Source: Rhizobium sp. R635
Lineage (GTDB): Bacteria > Pseudomonadota > Alphaproteobacteria > Rhizobiales > Rhizobiaceae
DNA length: 64,000 nt
NCBI RefSeq assembly: GCF_002211285.1
Contig: NZ_LOKX01000011.1
Location: 1-64,000 of the forward strand
Direction of reading: 5' to 3'
Shown here: positions 53,847 to 62,794 of the stretch, in pieces
Layout: the number at the start of each line of letters is the position of its first letter
Position numbering within the stretch: position 1 is the stretch's first letter
Program-made: the position numbers and the translations under genes
Notes under the pieces: model-generated
Told to the model about the DNA's origin: nothing
The model's input: only the letters and a program-made list of their open reading frames with translations
The model's database searches: none

Positions 53847-54284
53847 GAACATATGCTGTTCGGCGCCTTAATCAGTTTTACGCGAACTTATGCACAGGAA
53901 GGAACGAATAAACCTTGCCGATGGCCTGCTCAATTCTTCATCTGACATTTTTTCTCAAGAAAAACGACAAATAATAATTGGCGTTTCCGCCAAACGATGG
54001 TATTTGAAAATGCAAGTAGAGTTCTGATTGTGAATGACAATCGTACTGCTTCCAAGTCCCTCAGTTTTGATTTTTAATGTCTAACTGAGGCCATCGCCTG
54101 GGGCATGACGTAGTGGCTTTCCATCAGGCAGTATAAGAACAGGTCTCGCTCTTCGGAATCTAGGGGTGGATTCGCGTTTTTCGGAACAGAAGTCGTTTCC
54201 TGTGCTTTTGCTGTTCGCTTCTACGAGGCGGGTCTTTGACGTGTCAGTCAAAGACCGTTTGAGCATGCTAACAGGAGAAAGAAT
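53847..54284 (+). promoter_or_regulatory. Long structured upstream region of rosR
   Basis: A 438-base AT-richer region with several inverted repeats: TTGGCG-TTTC-CGCCAA (53978-53993), CCTCAGTT/AACTGAGG (54059-54066 and 54083-54090), and GGTCTTTGAC-GTGTCA-GTCAAAGACC (54231-54256), whose 10-bp arms end 28 bases before the start codon. From memory, the rosR genes of R. leguminosarum have a long upstream region with several regulatory repeats, which fits. RosR/MucR proteins typically bind AT-rich sites and repress their own genes. Confidence 0.6.
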
Positions 54285-54716
54285 ATGACGGATATAGCGA
54301 CCGGCAATGGGCCGGAGCTGCTTGTGGAACTGACGGCCGACATCGTCGCGGCTTATGTCAGCAACCATGTTGTCCCGGTCAGTGACCTGGCCAATCTGAT
54401 TTCCGACGTGCATTCGGCATTGAGCAACACGTCCGTACCGCAGCCCGCTGCGGCGATCGTCGAAAAGCAGAAGCCTGCAGTTTCTGTCCGCAAGTCCGTG
54501 CAGGACGAGCAGATCACGTGTTTGGAATGCGGCGGTAATTTCAAGTCCCTCAAGCGCCACCTGATGACGCATCACAGCCTCTCGCCGGAGGAATATCGTG
54601 AGAAGTGGGACCTGCCGACCGACTACCCGATGGTAGCGCCCGCTTATGCCGAAGCGCGTTCGCGCCTCGCAAAGGAGATGGGCCTCGGGCAGCGCCGCAA
54701 GCGCGGCCGCGGCTGA
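54285..54716 (+). CDS. rosR: RosR (Ros/MucR family zinc-finger regulator)
   Basis: A 143-residue regulator. Residues 1-65 form the oligomerisation part ([35 protein letters not shown]). Residues 78-110 contain a prokaryotic Cys2His2 finger, [19 protein letters not shown]. The C-terminus has [20 protein letters not shown] and a basic end (QRRKRGRG). In rhizobia RosR controls exopolysaccharide genes, surface properties and host interaction, and represses itself. The start has AGGAG upstream; a good terminator follows. Confidence 0.93.
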   Translation: MTDIATGNGPELLVELTADIVAAYVSNHVVPVSDLANLISDVHSALSNTSVPQPAAAIVEKQKPAVSVRKSVQDEQITCLECGGNFKSLKRHLMTHHSLSPEEYREKWDLPTDYPMVAPAYAEARSRLAKEMGLGQRRKRGRG

Positions 54717-54742
54717 GCTTTTTCGAAAGCCACCAAAGACAA

Positions 54743-54769
54743 AAGCCGGGTCCTATGCCCGGCTTTTTT
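54743..54769 (+). terminator. Rho-independent terminator of rosR
   Basis: Arms AAGCCGGG (54743-54750) and CCCGGCTT (54758-54765) with a 7-base loop run into TTTTTT. It lies 26 bases after the stop codon. Confidence 0.88.
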
Positions 54770-54989
54770 GTATGCATTCAGGACGGAAAATAATCGCTCC
54801 AGTATTTCGTGCCCTGCCGCAACGAATCGTATGAACGGCAGGATAGTGCGAGAGGCCAGCCTTAAGCTTTGGCGCAAGGCGTAGAATGTATTCCCGTACT
54901 ATCAGCAAGTGTTAATATACTCATCGCGGCCGGCAGGCCCGAATCGATCCTCTGCGGAGGGCTCTCAAATCAGGCCGGACGCAATCGCT
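54770..54989. other. Spacer between rosR and sufE
   Basis: A 220-base stretch between convergent genes. No gene, repeat or further terminator is obvious. Confidence 0.3.
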
Positions 54990-55412
54990 TCAGGCCGCCG
55001 CCCGGACCCGTGCCTCTTCCCTGATTCTGTTCACCATCGACCGCAGTCCGTTCGAGCGCTGTGAAGACAGGTTTTCCACGAGGCCTATCCTCGAGAAGAT
55101 CTCGAAGGCATCGAGGCCGGCGATCTCGGACGCCGGCTTGCCGGAATAGGTGGCGAGCACGATGGCGACCAAGCCGCGTACGATATGGGCGTCCGAATCA
55201 CCCTCGAAGCTCATGATGGGATTGTCGGGATCGCCCGTCGTATGCGTCACCAGCCAAACCTGGCTGGCGCAGCCCATCACCTTGTTCTCGGAGGTGCGCT
55301 TTTCCTCGGCCAGTTCTGGCAATGCCTTGCCGAGTTCGATGACATAGCGGTAGCGGTCTTCCCAATCGTCCAGGAAAGTGAAGTCGTCGATGATCTGGTC
55401 GAGGGATGCCAT
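54990..55412 (-). CDS. sufE: SufE, cysteine desulfurase sulfur acceptor
   Basis: A 140-residue protein beginning MASLDQIIDDFTFLDDWEDR. The sulfur-carrying cysteine is in NKVMGCASQVWLV near residue 47, and the C-terminal motif is GLVENLSSQRSNGLRSMV. It takes sulfane sulfur from SufS and passes it to the SufBCD scaffold for Fe-S assembly. It stands apart from any suf operon here, as is usual in rhizobia. The start is at 55412. Confidence 0.94.
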   Translation of the reverse strand: MASLDQIIDDFTFLDDWEDRYRYVIELGKALPELAEEKRTSENKVMGCASQVWLVTHTTGDPDNPIMSFEGDSDAHIVRGLVAIVLATYSGKPASEIAGLDAFEIFSRIGLVENLSSQRSNGLRSMVNRIREEARVRAAA

Positions 55413-55437
55413 GGAAAAGCCTTTCACCGTTCAAGCA

Positions 55438-55502
55438 GTCCCAGCAAAAGTGCGCAGCGGTTTTGCGTCCGGAATGCGTCAGGAAATGCTTCTAAAGTGC
55501 AT
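55438..55502. repeat. GCAAAAGTG-type intergenic repeat
   Basis: It contains CAGCAAAAGTGCGCAGCGGT, TTTGCGTCCGGAATGCGTCA and GGAAATGCT, the inverse order of the unit at 59081-59185. It lies immediately upstream of sufE. Confidence 0.6.
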
Positions 55503-55531
55503 ATAGGTGAAAGACCGGCGGATTTGAACCG

Positions 55532-55570
55532 TTAAAAAAGAACGCCGTGAGGGATGGGCATCCTCACGGC
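55532..55570 (-). terminator. Rho-independent terminator of the DUF5330 gene
   Basis: Read on the minus strand, GCCGTGAGGATG pairs with CATCCCTCACGGC (one bulge, positions 55544-55570) and is followed by GTTCTTTTTTAAC. It is 130 bases after the DUF5330 stop codon and ahead of sufE. Confidence 0.75.
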
Positions 55571-55702
55571 GCAGCAACATGCTGAATTGAAACAGGGCAG
55601 GCACGTCAGGCATGGGGCATTTCCGCGTCATGCGGACCACCGATGCAAGCTGGAGAAACGGTACGCTAAATCCAAAAGGTTAGAGCGGCCGCAGAAATTT
55701 CG

Positions 55703-56197
55703 TCAGATGGCCGGCTTCGGCGTCGGCAGCGGGATAGCGCCGGTCATCACCGTCTCGGCCGTATCCTCATCATCGACCGGCGGACGGTAAGGCATCGGCT
55801 GGTTGAGGGCTGCCTTTGCCTCGCGCACCTTCTCCTGGATCGAAGGCGCGGCGAGAGAGGGCATGGCAAGCGTCGCCGGAGCCTGCGCCTCGGCAAGCTT
55901 CGCGGTCGCCGGCGCCGCGTCCTGGAATTGGCTGTCGAGCAGTTCGTAGGCAACGCGGGCGCCTTCGCGGGCCCGGTAGCCGAGGGCGGTGAAAGTCTCG
56001 GCGCCCTTGACGCAGACCTCGGGTTTTTCCGAGCACATGCCGGTCAGATAGTCATAGGCGCCGCTTGCCGCCGTAAACGCGTCGGAAAGCTGCAGTTGCG
56101 GGCCGCTGGCAAGCTTGTCGGAACTTTCCGTGCTGAAGACGGAAAGAAGCACGAGCACAAGTCCAAACCAGAAGGATCCTTTGATCAGAAACCACAT
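55703..56197 (-). CDS. DUF5330 family protein, membrane anchored or exported
   Basis: A 164-residue protein. The N-terminal hydrophobic segment MWFLIKGSFWFGLVLVLLSV serves as signal or anchor. The middle (about 40-75) has GAYDYLTGMCSEKPEVCVKG with two cysteines, and the C-terminal half is Ala/Pro-rich and low-complexity, ending PTPKPAI. The family is rhizobial and uncharacterised. The start at 56197 is chosen because the frame upstream to 56449 is not protein-like. Confidence 0.78.
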   Translation of the reverse strand: MWFLIKGSFWFGLVLVLLSVFSTESSDKLASGPQLQLSDAFTAASGAYDYLTGMCSEKPEVCVKGAETFTALGYRAREGARVAYELLDSQFQDAAPATAKLAEAQAPATLAMPSLAAPSIQEKVREAKAALNQPMPYRPPVDDEDTAETVMTGAIPLPTPKPAI

Positions 56198-56648
56198 TGT
56201 CGTTGCCCATCCTGTTTGTCCCGTCCGGTCTTGTCGCCGAATCAGGCCGGTTGTCCGGTGTGTTTTCACCCTATCGCCAAGTTGCGAATGCCGCTTTTCG
56301 AAACTCACGCGCATTTGCGGCAAATTTAATTCAAATTTTAGCGAATGGGATTTGAGCCGGATTTTAGTCGAATGCGAGCGATCGCCGTTAAGCATCAAGG
56401 CAGCACCTGCTTGCAATTGCACGGCTTTTGCGAATTCGCCTTGCCACAAGAGTTAACGCTATGCTGAAATATGAAGGAAATCCGCTGCTTACCCGCTATT
56501 AACCACAAAAAGCAAAGAGACTGCCAGATGCCTCAAAACGGGAATTTCGGCTCTTTCAGGCTGTGAAGAGGGCTTTTGCCTTATCCTTTCCTTAAGCCGC
56601 CAAGGCCTATTGTCCGGATCAACAGACAGCCTTTTCGGCGGGTATTGC
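56198..56648. other. 450-base divergent spacer between DUF5330 and a histidine kinase gene
   Basis: The middle part (56290-56520) is relatively AT-rich and contains no gene with a ribosome-binding site. It should include the promoters of both flanking genes. I saw no strong repeat or palindrome. Confidence 0.35.
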
Positions 56649-58190
56649 GTGCGTGTATTGGGTAACATTGGCGGCTGGATGACGGCCCTCGTAGACCGGG
56701 CGGCGACAAGCTGGCTTTCCCGGACGGGAGGCGGCGAAGCCGTGCGCCAACGCGAGCTCGCCATCCTGCGCCGCCTCGTCCTGCTCTCTTCGGCCGCTCT
56801 CGTGGCCGCTCCGATCGGCCTGTCGACCGTCACCAGCCCGGCCGTCGCCCTGCCGGCGGGTGTCGCCATGGTTTGCGCCGCCTTTCTCTTTTCCGCCGTC
56901 GGAAGCATCGCGCTCGCCCGCCAGGGTTCGCCCGCCGGCATCGCCACCCAGTCGGCCGAGGATTTCCTCCTCGCGGTGACTCCCGGCCTCGTCTTCTTCC
57001 TCGACCCGCAGGGCAGTGTGGTGACGGTCGGTGGCCGTGACCACTGCGACTTCCTCGCCTGGATGCGCGATCCCCGGGGTAGAGGCTTCTTTGAGCAGGT
57101 ACACGTCTCCGACCGTATCCTTTTCCTCCAGTCGCTCGATAGCCTGCGCCGGGGCGAGGACGCAGCGAGCGTCGACCTGCGGCTCGACCGGCCTTCCGTC
57201 GGACGCGGCCAGCGCCAGTTCGCACATCTGAGAATGGATATGACCGCGCGGCGCGACGCTGATGGCGAGCTTGCCGCTGTCGTCGCCCAATTGCGCGATG
57301 TCTCCGTCGAGCAGCAGCTGCGTGACGAAGCCCAGAACCGCGCGGCCGATGCCGAATCCGCAAACGACGCCAAATCGCGCTTCCTTGCTGCGGTGAGCCA
57401 TGAGCTGCGCACGCCACTGAACGCCATTCTCGGCTTTTCCGATATCCTGATCGGCGAATATTTCGGCAAGTTCGAAAACGACCGCCAGCGCGAATATGTC
57501 GGCCTGGTCCGTGAATCCGGCGCGCATCTCTTGTCCGTCGTCAACACCATGCTCGACATGAGCAAGATCGAAGCTGGCCGCTACGAGCTGATCCTGGAAG
57601 CCTTCGATATATCGAGCTCCGTCAAATCCTGCGAATCGATGCTGGCATTGCAGGCCAAGACCAAGGGCGTCACCCTGACGAGCCGCATTCAGCGCGGCCT
57701 TGGCGAGATCGTCGCCGATCAGCGCGCCATCCAGCAGATTCTCATCAATCTCGTCGGCAATGCCGTGAAGTTCACGGAAGCCGGCGGCGTCGTCTCCATC
57801 GATGCGGCGGTGCGCGACGGCATCCTGAAGCTGACGGTCAGCGATACCGGCATCGGCATCCCGGCCGACAAGCTGGCATTGCTCGGCCAGCCCTTCGTCC
57901 AGATCCAGAACGACTACACCCGCCGCTTCGAAGGCACCGGTCTCGGCCTCTCGCTGGTCAAGGGGCTGGTGTCGCTGCATGGCGGAAACTTCGCTATCGC
58001 CAGCCAGCCGGGCGAGGGCACGATCATCACCATCGAGATCGCAGCGGACGGCTCGGGCGCCACGCGCGCCGATGAAGCCGGCCATGGCGCAACTGTCGAG
58101 TTTCCACCGCGGCTGAAGGGCGCGGTCAATACCGGCGCAGAAGTGGAAGAGGGGCTTTTCGATGGCCGCGCGCAAGCGAAAATCGCCTAA
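56649..58190 (+). CDS. Sensor histidine kinase with PAS-like domain
   Basis: About 513 residues. Two membrane helices near residues 40-90 (LAILRRLVLLSSAALVAAPI, VALPAGVAMVCAAFLFSAVG) precede a PAS-like domain (about 105-225). The HisKA box is AVSHELRTPLNAILGFSDIL (His near residue 255), and the ATPase has N box INLVGNAVKFTEAGG, G1 DTGIGIP and G2 RRFEGTGLGLSLVKGLVSLHGG. The kinase core resembles the PleC/DivJ/PdhS group acting in alphaproteobacterial cell-cycle control. No response regulator is adjacent. The start is uncertain: GTG 56649 or ATG 56679. It overlaps the next gene by 29 bases. Confidence 0.82.
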   Translation: MRVLGNIGGWMTALVDRAATSWLSRTGGGEAVRQRELAILRRLVLLSSAALVAAPIGLSTVTSPAVALPAGVAMVCAAFLFSAVGSIALARQGSPAGIATQSAEDFLLAVTPGLVFFLDPQGSVVTVGGRDHCDFLAWMRDPRGRGFFEQVHVSDRILFLQSLDSLRRGEDAASVDLRLDRPSVGRGQRQFAHLRMDMTARRDADGELAAVVAQLRDVSVEQQLRDEAQNRAADAESANDAKSRFLAAVSHELRTPLNAILGFSDILIGEYFGKFENDRQREYVGLVRESGAHLLSVVNTMLDMSKIEAGRYELILEAFDISSSVKSCESMLALQAKTKGVTLTSRIQRGLGEIVADQRAIQQILINLVGNAVKFTEAGGVVSIDAAVRDGILKLTVSDTGIGIPADKLALLGQPFVQIQNDYTRRFEGTGLGLSLVKGLVSLHGGNFAIASQPGEGTIITIEIAADGSGATRADEAGHGATVEFPPRLKGAVNTGAEVEEGLFDGRAQAKIA

Positions 58191-59082
58191 GGGAAAAAAG
58201 GGACGGCAGCAGCCGGGCCTTTTGATGACGGGTGCGGCCGCCCTCGGTGGCCTTAGCCTGCAGGGCGCGACCGTGCTCGGCGGTGTCATCGGCCGCAATC
58301 CGTCCGTCGCCGGCGGCACGATCGCCTTCGCCGTCATCTTCTCCTTCGTCGCCGCCAATGCGCTCTGGTATCAGCCGGGCCTGCATCCGCATCCGATTTT
58401 CCGTACCCGCGACCCGCAGTCTCCAAACGTGCTCGGCGCCCGCCGCCCGGCCGAGGAGCCGCAGGGCGACGTCACGACCTTCCGGATCGAACGCCCGGAG
58501 GATGGAGCCACCACCAATGCGACGCCGGCGCCGGCAGCAGCTGGCCAGCAGCCGAGCCAGCTCGTCATGGACATCCAGCAGCAACTGGTGCGCCGCGGTC
58601 TCTATAGCGGCACGCCGGACGGGATCATCGGCCCCCGCACCAGTGCGGCCATCCTTTTCTTCGAGGAAACCGTCGGCATGGCCCAAAGCGGCGACGCGAC
58701 GCCCGAGGTTCTTGCGGCTCTGAAAACGGACGCCGCCGGCCCGACGACCGTGCCCGCCGAAAAGCCGCTCGAGGATGTGAGTTCGAAGGCATCGTCGGAA
58801 GATCCGGTCGCAGCGGCGATCCGCAGCGCCGAGAAGACGATCAAGACGGCCCCATCGGCTGCAAAACAGGTTCCATCAAGCGAAATCGCCAATGTCGATC
58901 TGGTGCTGAAAATCCAGAAGGGCCTTTCCAACATGGCCTATGCCAATGTCGGCGTCGACGGCGTCGCCGGAGAGCAGACCCGCGCGGCCATCCGCCATTT
59001 CCAGAAGCACTATAATCTGCCCGAGAACGGCGAACCGAACGAGGCGGTGCTGAAGAAACTCAAGGAAATCGGCGCGATCTAG
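58162..59082 (+). CDS. Peptidoglycan-binding domain protein, membrane anchored
   Basis: A 306-residue protein. A basic cytoplasmic N-terminus (MAARKRKSPKGKKGRQQPG) precedes hydrophobic segments at about 20-68 (VAGGTIAFAVIFSFVAANAL). A first peptidoglycan-binding motif (PG_binding_1) is at about 135-185 (DIQQQLVRRGLYSGTPDGII), and a second at about 245-300 (VLKIQKGLSNMAYANVGVDG, TRAAIRHFQKHYNLPENG). It probably binds the cell wall from the inner membrane. It overlaps the kinase gene, so the two are translationally coupled and may work together. Confidence 0.83.
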   Translation: MAARKRKSPKGKKGRQQPGLLMTGAAALGGLSLQGATVLGGVIGRNPSVAGGTIAFAVIFSFVAANALWYQPGLHPHPIFRTRDPQSPNVLGARRPAEEPQGDVTTFRIERPEDGATTNATPAPAAAGQQPSQLVMDIQQQLVRRGLYSGTPDGIIGPRTSAAILFFEETVGMAQSGDATPEVLAALKTDAAGPTTVPAEKPLEDVSSKASSEDPVAAAIRSAEKTIKTAPSAAKQVPSSEIANVDLVLKIQKGLSNMAYANVGVDGVAGEQTRAAIRHFQKHYNLPENGEPNEAVLKKLKEIGAI

Positions 59083-59185
59083 AGCAATTCCGTTTTTCTT
59101 CGAATCACGGAATTGCTCTATCTCTTTGTTTTCAGGCAATTCCGGACGCAAAACCGCTGCACACTTTTGCTGGAATTGCTTTAGC
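59081..59185. repeat. GCAATTCC/GCAAAAGTG-type intergenic repeat
   Basis: It starts AGAGCAATTCCGTTTTTCTT and continues with CACGGAATTGCTCT, then CAATTCCGGACGCAAAACCG and CACACTTTTGCTGGAATTGC. The first two halves form a hairpin right after the stop codon at 59082, so it may help terminate transcription. Related copies are at 55438 and 61182. Confidence 0.75.
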
Positions 59186-59308
59186 CCCAAAACGCGCAGT
59201 CGCGCCTTGGCCTTGTCCTACAACCTAAGTCTAAGACGCAGCTGCCGTTTGCAACTTGTTAACCATGTTGCCGGAAGCTTTTCTGATTGAGGCGGGGGAG
59301 CGTCGGTC

Positions 59309-60757
59309 ATGCATGCGCTGAAGGTGATAGACGATCGGGCCGGAGAGGCGGCGGCCGAGGCGGGAGGGCCTGACCCCGACGCTTTGCGCCATATTCTGTT
59401 GCGCCTTGCCGAAGAGGCCTCCACCCTTGGCATCGATCTCGTCGACATCGCCGGCGCCATTCAGGACATGGCTGCGATGTCGGCCAGGCATGCCTCTGCC
59501 TTCGACAACGTTACCCGCACCGCGCTTGCGATTGCCGAGACCAACCGCGCGGTGGCCGTCTCGCTGCGCGAGACAGACCATACGGCGGCCGAGGCTCGCC
59601 ACATGCTGAAGGAATCAGCCGACCGCCTGTCCGGTTCGGTCGCCGAGATCGGCCACATGGTTCAGTCCTCCAACGAGATCGGCACCGAAATCGCCGGTTT
59701 TTCAAAATCGCTTGCCGATGTGGACAAGATCGCCGAGGAGATCAGCACCATTGCGCGCCAGACCAACCTGCTGGCGCTGAACGCCGCAATCGAGGCCGCA
59801 CGCGCCGGCGATGCGGGCAAGGGTTTTGCGGTCGTCGCCGCCGAAGTTCGTGCCTTGTCGCTGCAGACGTCGAAGGCGACAGGCTCCATCCAGGATACGC
59901 TGGACGAACTGCGCGTGAAGATCGATCGGCTGTCGGTCGCAGGCAGCGATGCGCGCAAGAGCGCTGCCGGCGTGCGCGACAAGTCGGAGGCGATGCGTGG
60001 AGCCTTCGACAGCATGGAAAATGTCATTACCCGCATCCTCGACAGTTCGACCGTGATGGCCAACACCACCGAGGCGGTCGACCAGCAATGCGCCGGATTC
60101 GTCCAGACGCTCAGCGATATGTCGGCCGAAGTCGCCGGCTCGAATGTCAGGCTGCAGCAGGCCGCCACACGTGTCGACAGCGTCGTCGGCCTTTCCGAAA
60201 CCCTGATCCAACTGACGGCGAGCGCCGGCGTCAAGACCGCCGACAGCCATTGGATCGAGGAGGCGCAATCGGTGGCAAGGCAGATTTCCGGCGCTTTCGA
60301 ACGCGCCGTTGCCGAAGGCCAGATCGGCCTCGACGCTCTCTTCGACCGGCGCTACCGCCCGATTCCCGGTAGCGATCCGGCACAGGTGATGGCGGCCTTT
60401 ACCGAACTTGCCGACCGCCTGCTGCCGCCGATCCAGGAACCGGTTGTCGCCGCGGACGAGCGCATCGCCTTCTGCGCCGCGATCGACGAGAACGGCTACC
60501 TCCCGACCCACAACCGGAAATTCTCCCAGCCGCAACGGCCTGGCGACACCGTCTGGAACACCGCCAATTGCCGCAACCGCCGCATCTTCGCCGATCGTGT
60601 CGGCCTTGCCGCCGGCCGCAGCACCGCGCCATTTCTGGTCCAGACCTACAGGCGCGACATGGGTGGCGGCAATTTCGTGATGATGAAGGATATCTCGGCT
60701 CCGATCACCGTCCGGGGGCGGCATTGGGGAGGCTTGCGGCTGGCGGTCAAGGTCTGA
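59309..60757 (+). CDS. Soluble methyl-accepting chemotaxis protein with a C-terminal sensing domain
   Basis: A 482-residue receptor without membrane segments. The MCP signalling core is at about 60-290, with the hairpin tip [20 protein letters not shown] near residue 150 and [20 protein letters not shown]. The C-terminal domain (about 320-482) has [36 protein letters not shown] and [20 protein letters not shown] ending [11 protein letters not shown], a conserved cytoplasmic sensor block found in several alphaproteobacterial receptors. The ligand is unknown. There are no che genes nearby, and the sensing domain follows rather than precedes the signalling part. Confidence 0.87.
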   Translation: MHALKVIDDRAGEAAAEAGGPDPDALRHILLRLAEEASTLGIDLVDIAGAIQDMAAMSARHASAFDNVTRTALAIAETNRAVAVSLRETDHTAAEARHMLKESADRLSGSVAEIGHMVQSSNEIGTEIAGFSKSLADVDKIAEEISTIARQTNLLALNAAIEAARAGDAGKGFAVVAAEVRALSLQTSKATGSIQDTLDELRVKIDRLSVAGSDARKSAAGVRDKSEAMRGAFDSMENVITRILDSSTVMANTTEAVDQQCAGFVQTLSDMSAEVAGSNVRLQQAATRVDSVVGLSETLIQLTASAGVKTADSHWIEEAQSVARQISGAFERAVAEGQIGLDALFDRRYRPIPGSDPAQVMAAFTELADRLLPPIQEPVVAADERIAFCAAIDENGYLPTHNRKFSQPQRPGDTVWNTANCRNRRIFADRVGLAAGRSTAPFLVQTYRRDMGGGNFVMMKDISAPITVRGRHWGGLRLAVKV

Positions 60758-60815
60758 CGCGGCATCAGGATTTGACCGGATTGCCGCCGCCCGTGCGCCG
60801 GTCTATACCGCGCCG

Positions 60816-61163
60816 ATGAGATTGCGCGCCGACATTTTCGTTTCCGCCCTCCTGCGCCGCGTCTTCGCCAGCGGCGATTTCGCCGCCGTGGAGAAAAAGG
60901 GCGCGGAGGAAGCGGGTGCGATCTTCATCCGCCAGCACTTTCGCGATGGCCTGGAGACGCTCTATGCGCCGGCGCCGCAGACCGCCTTTGGCGATGAGCA
61001 GACCGGCGACCGCCTGTTCGAGATCCGCCTGCTGCGTGCCGAGCCGGAAGCGGTGTGGGCGATGCTGGAGCGCGAACGCAAGTTCGACCCCGATCTCTGG
61101 ATCGTCGAGCTGGAGGCGGAGGAACTGGGCGACCTGATCCCGCTCGCGAGGGATGGCGGCTGA
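60816..61163 (+). CDS. DUF1491 family protein
   Basis: A 115-residue alphaproteobacterial protein starting MRLRADIFVSALLRRVFASG and containing GAIFIRQHFRDGLETLYAPA, RLFEIRLL and ERERKFDPDLWIVELE. Function unknown; likely cytoplasmic. It lies 58 bases after the chemotaxis receptor gene. Confidence 0.85.
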   Translation: MRLRADIFVSALLRRVFASGDFAAVEKKGAEEAGAIFIRQHFRDGLETLYAPAPQTAFGDEQTGDRLFEIRLLRAEPEAVWAMLERERKFDPDLWIVELEAEELGDLIPLARDGG

Positions 61164-61181
61164 CGGGTCGAAGGCGTGCGT

Positions 61182-61288
61182 TAGAGCATGTCGCGCAAAA
61201 GTGTGCGACGGTTTTGCGATAACGACATGCTTAAAAACAAAGATCTAAAGCGCAAGGAGCGAATCTGAAAGATCGCGACGCGCTTTAG
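61182..61288. repeat. GCAAAAGTG-type intergenic repeat
   Basis: It reads AGAGCATGTCGCGCAAAAGT, GTGCGACGGTTTTGCGATAA, CGACATGCTTAAAAACAAAG and ends CGCGACGCGCTTTAG. It matches the copy at 27149-27207 in order and spacing. It lies between two convergent genes. Confidence 0.75.
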
Positions 61289-61289
61289 T

Positions 61290-62276
61290 TTAGCGTGACC
61301 GCCGCCCCAGGACGCGCATGTCGCGCTGCTGCGGCGTCTGGCGGATGAAGCGATAGTTGGCCGCTTCCTCAATTGCGGGTGCAGCGGGCGCCTCGGGCTT
61401 GTACGTGTAGCGATCGGCGCGCCGCCAGGCTTCGACCCGTTCGTGGCATTCTTCCGGATCCAGCGCATCGAGCACCATCCAGCCACGTGTGACGTTGTGC
61501 TGCGGCTCGGCAAGATGCGGATAGAGCTTTTCGAGCACGAAGACGGCGTCGAGGAAGCCCATGCCGAGGCTCGTCAGCGTGGTGGCGAGCTGTTGGCCGG
61601 AAAGATCGAGCATGATGCGCTCGGCAAGCCAGCGGCTGGCGGACAGGGCATCGGCAAGTGCTGTTGCGAAATGCATGGCTTCGCGTGAGCGGGCAAAGCG
61701 CACCAGCAGCGCTTCCTGAATGTCGGTGAGCGTGCGCAGGCCGAGCCTGTCGTCGTCGCTGCGGCCGAGATGGCCGGCAAGGCCAAGGATGCGCTCGCGC
61801 AGCGCCTCTTCATTGGCGACCCGTTGTTCCTCGAGCGCCTCCGCTTCATTGGTCTCCACCGGGATAGGCGCAAGCGGCACTGCCGGAGGCTCGGCGAGTT
61901 GAGTGACCGTGGCTGCTGCCCGCGGGCCGGCCTGGCGCAACGCCACCAATGCATCGATGACCTTCGGCGAGAGCGAATCGCGACTGACGATCGCCTTGAC
62001 GTGATCCTTGCCCTGGGTGCGCGCGATGGTGATCAGCGTCTCGTCGGCGATTGCCTTGGAGGCCGCAATGAAGGGCGCCGCGATTTCGATCGGCTGGCTG
62101 CCGATGAACAGCGCCACGGCTGCCGGTATGTGATCGCATTGAGACAGGGCGGCCACCGCCTGGCGCTTGGCCTCGTCGGAGGAGGCCTGGAACAACGGCG
62201 TGAAAAGCTCGGCGAACTGGCGCAGTTCGGATCGTGTCGGGTGAGACAGATTCTCGAAACTGCTGACGGTCGCCAT
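61290..62276 (-). CDS. DUF2336 family protein
   Basis: A 328-residue alpha-helical, HEAT-like protein. It starts MATVSSFENLSHPTRSELRQ; the family region has SDEAKRQAVAALSQCDHIP, FIGSQPIEIAAPFIAASKAI and DSLSPKVIDALVAL. A basic C-terminus follows (QRDMRVLGRRSR). Function unknown. The start at 62276 follows AAGGAC at a long distance; an in-frame TTG just upstream is possible. Confidence 0.8.
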   Translation of the reverse strand: MATVSSFENLSHPTRSELRQFAELFTPLFQASSDEAKRQAVAALSQCDHIPAAVALFIGSQPIEIAAPFIAASKAIADETLITIARTQGKDHVKAIVSRDSLSPKVIDALVALRQAGPRAAATVTQLAEPPAVPLAPIPVETNEAEALEEQRVANEEALRERILGLAGHLGRSDDDRLGLRTLTDIQEALLVRFARSREAMHFATALADALSASRWLAERIMLDLSGQQLATTLTSLGMGFLDAVFVLEKLYPHLAEPQHNVTRGWMVLDALDPEECHERVEAWRRADRYTYKPEAPAAPAIEEAANYRFIRQTPQQRDMRVLGRRSR

Positions 62277-62587
62277 CAATACCACGTCCTTTTTCCTGAC
62301 GGCCAACGGGCCTTCTAGGTCTCGAAACCGGTCACGCACAAGAACACCTGAAAACGCGGAACAAGGGGAACCAGGGATCGACATGCGCTGGCGGAACGCA
62401 TGCCGGGCCACACGGTTATGAACAAATCCTACACCGGTACGGTTAATGCATGCTGAAGATTTTATTAAAATGCAACAGAAAGATACACGCGCTGCGTGTT
62501 GCTAAATGATTAGCCGGCAATGCGAATGGTTTTGTTTTGAAAGGCGTCGCGATGATCGTGCATTCGCGATGCAACGGTGGAAATGGT
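62277..62587. other. 311-base spacer, AT-rich, no gene seen
   Basis: It contains an AT-rich stretch (62440-62480), the small palindrome ACACGC-GCT-GCGTGT (62485-62499) and a GGAAC-N17-GTT pattern on the plus strand at 62394 that has no plus-strand gene to serve. It probably contains the promoter of the DUF2336 gene. Confidence 0.35.
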
Positions 62588-62794
62588 TCAGGCTTTCCTG
62601 TGATCGCGCAGGGCGTGCAGCAGCTTTTCGCGGCTGTCGTAACCGGCCTGATAGAGGTCGAGTGCTGTCGATGCCGCAGACTGAGCCTCGACGCTGACGA
62701 TATCGATGTGCCGTTCCGTGCACCAGGCGTCCAGCGCGCTGCACAGCACGTCGAAATCCTGGGATGAGAAAGATGAATTCACGAGCAAAGACAC
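62588..62794 (-). CDS. Small conserved rhizobial protein, unknown function
   Basis: A 68-residue protein starting MSLLVNSSFSSQDFDVLCSA and ending ALRDHRKA. It starts with GTG 62794, seven bases after GGAGG, which gives good support. Two cysteines (LCSALDAWC) lie near residue 18. It has no signal peptide or membrane segment. I do not know the family. Confidence 0.65.
   Translation of the reverse strand: MSLLVNSSFSSQDFDVLCSALDAWCTERHIDIVSVEAQSAASTALDLYQAGYDSREKLLHALRDHRKA

Noticed and set aside
62394..62418. GGAAC-N17-GTT pattern as an EcfG promoter
   Set aside because: It points along the plus strand, where no gene follows before 63280, so it is probably chance.
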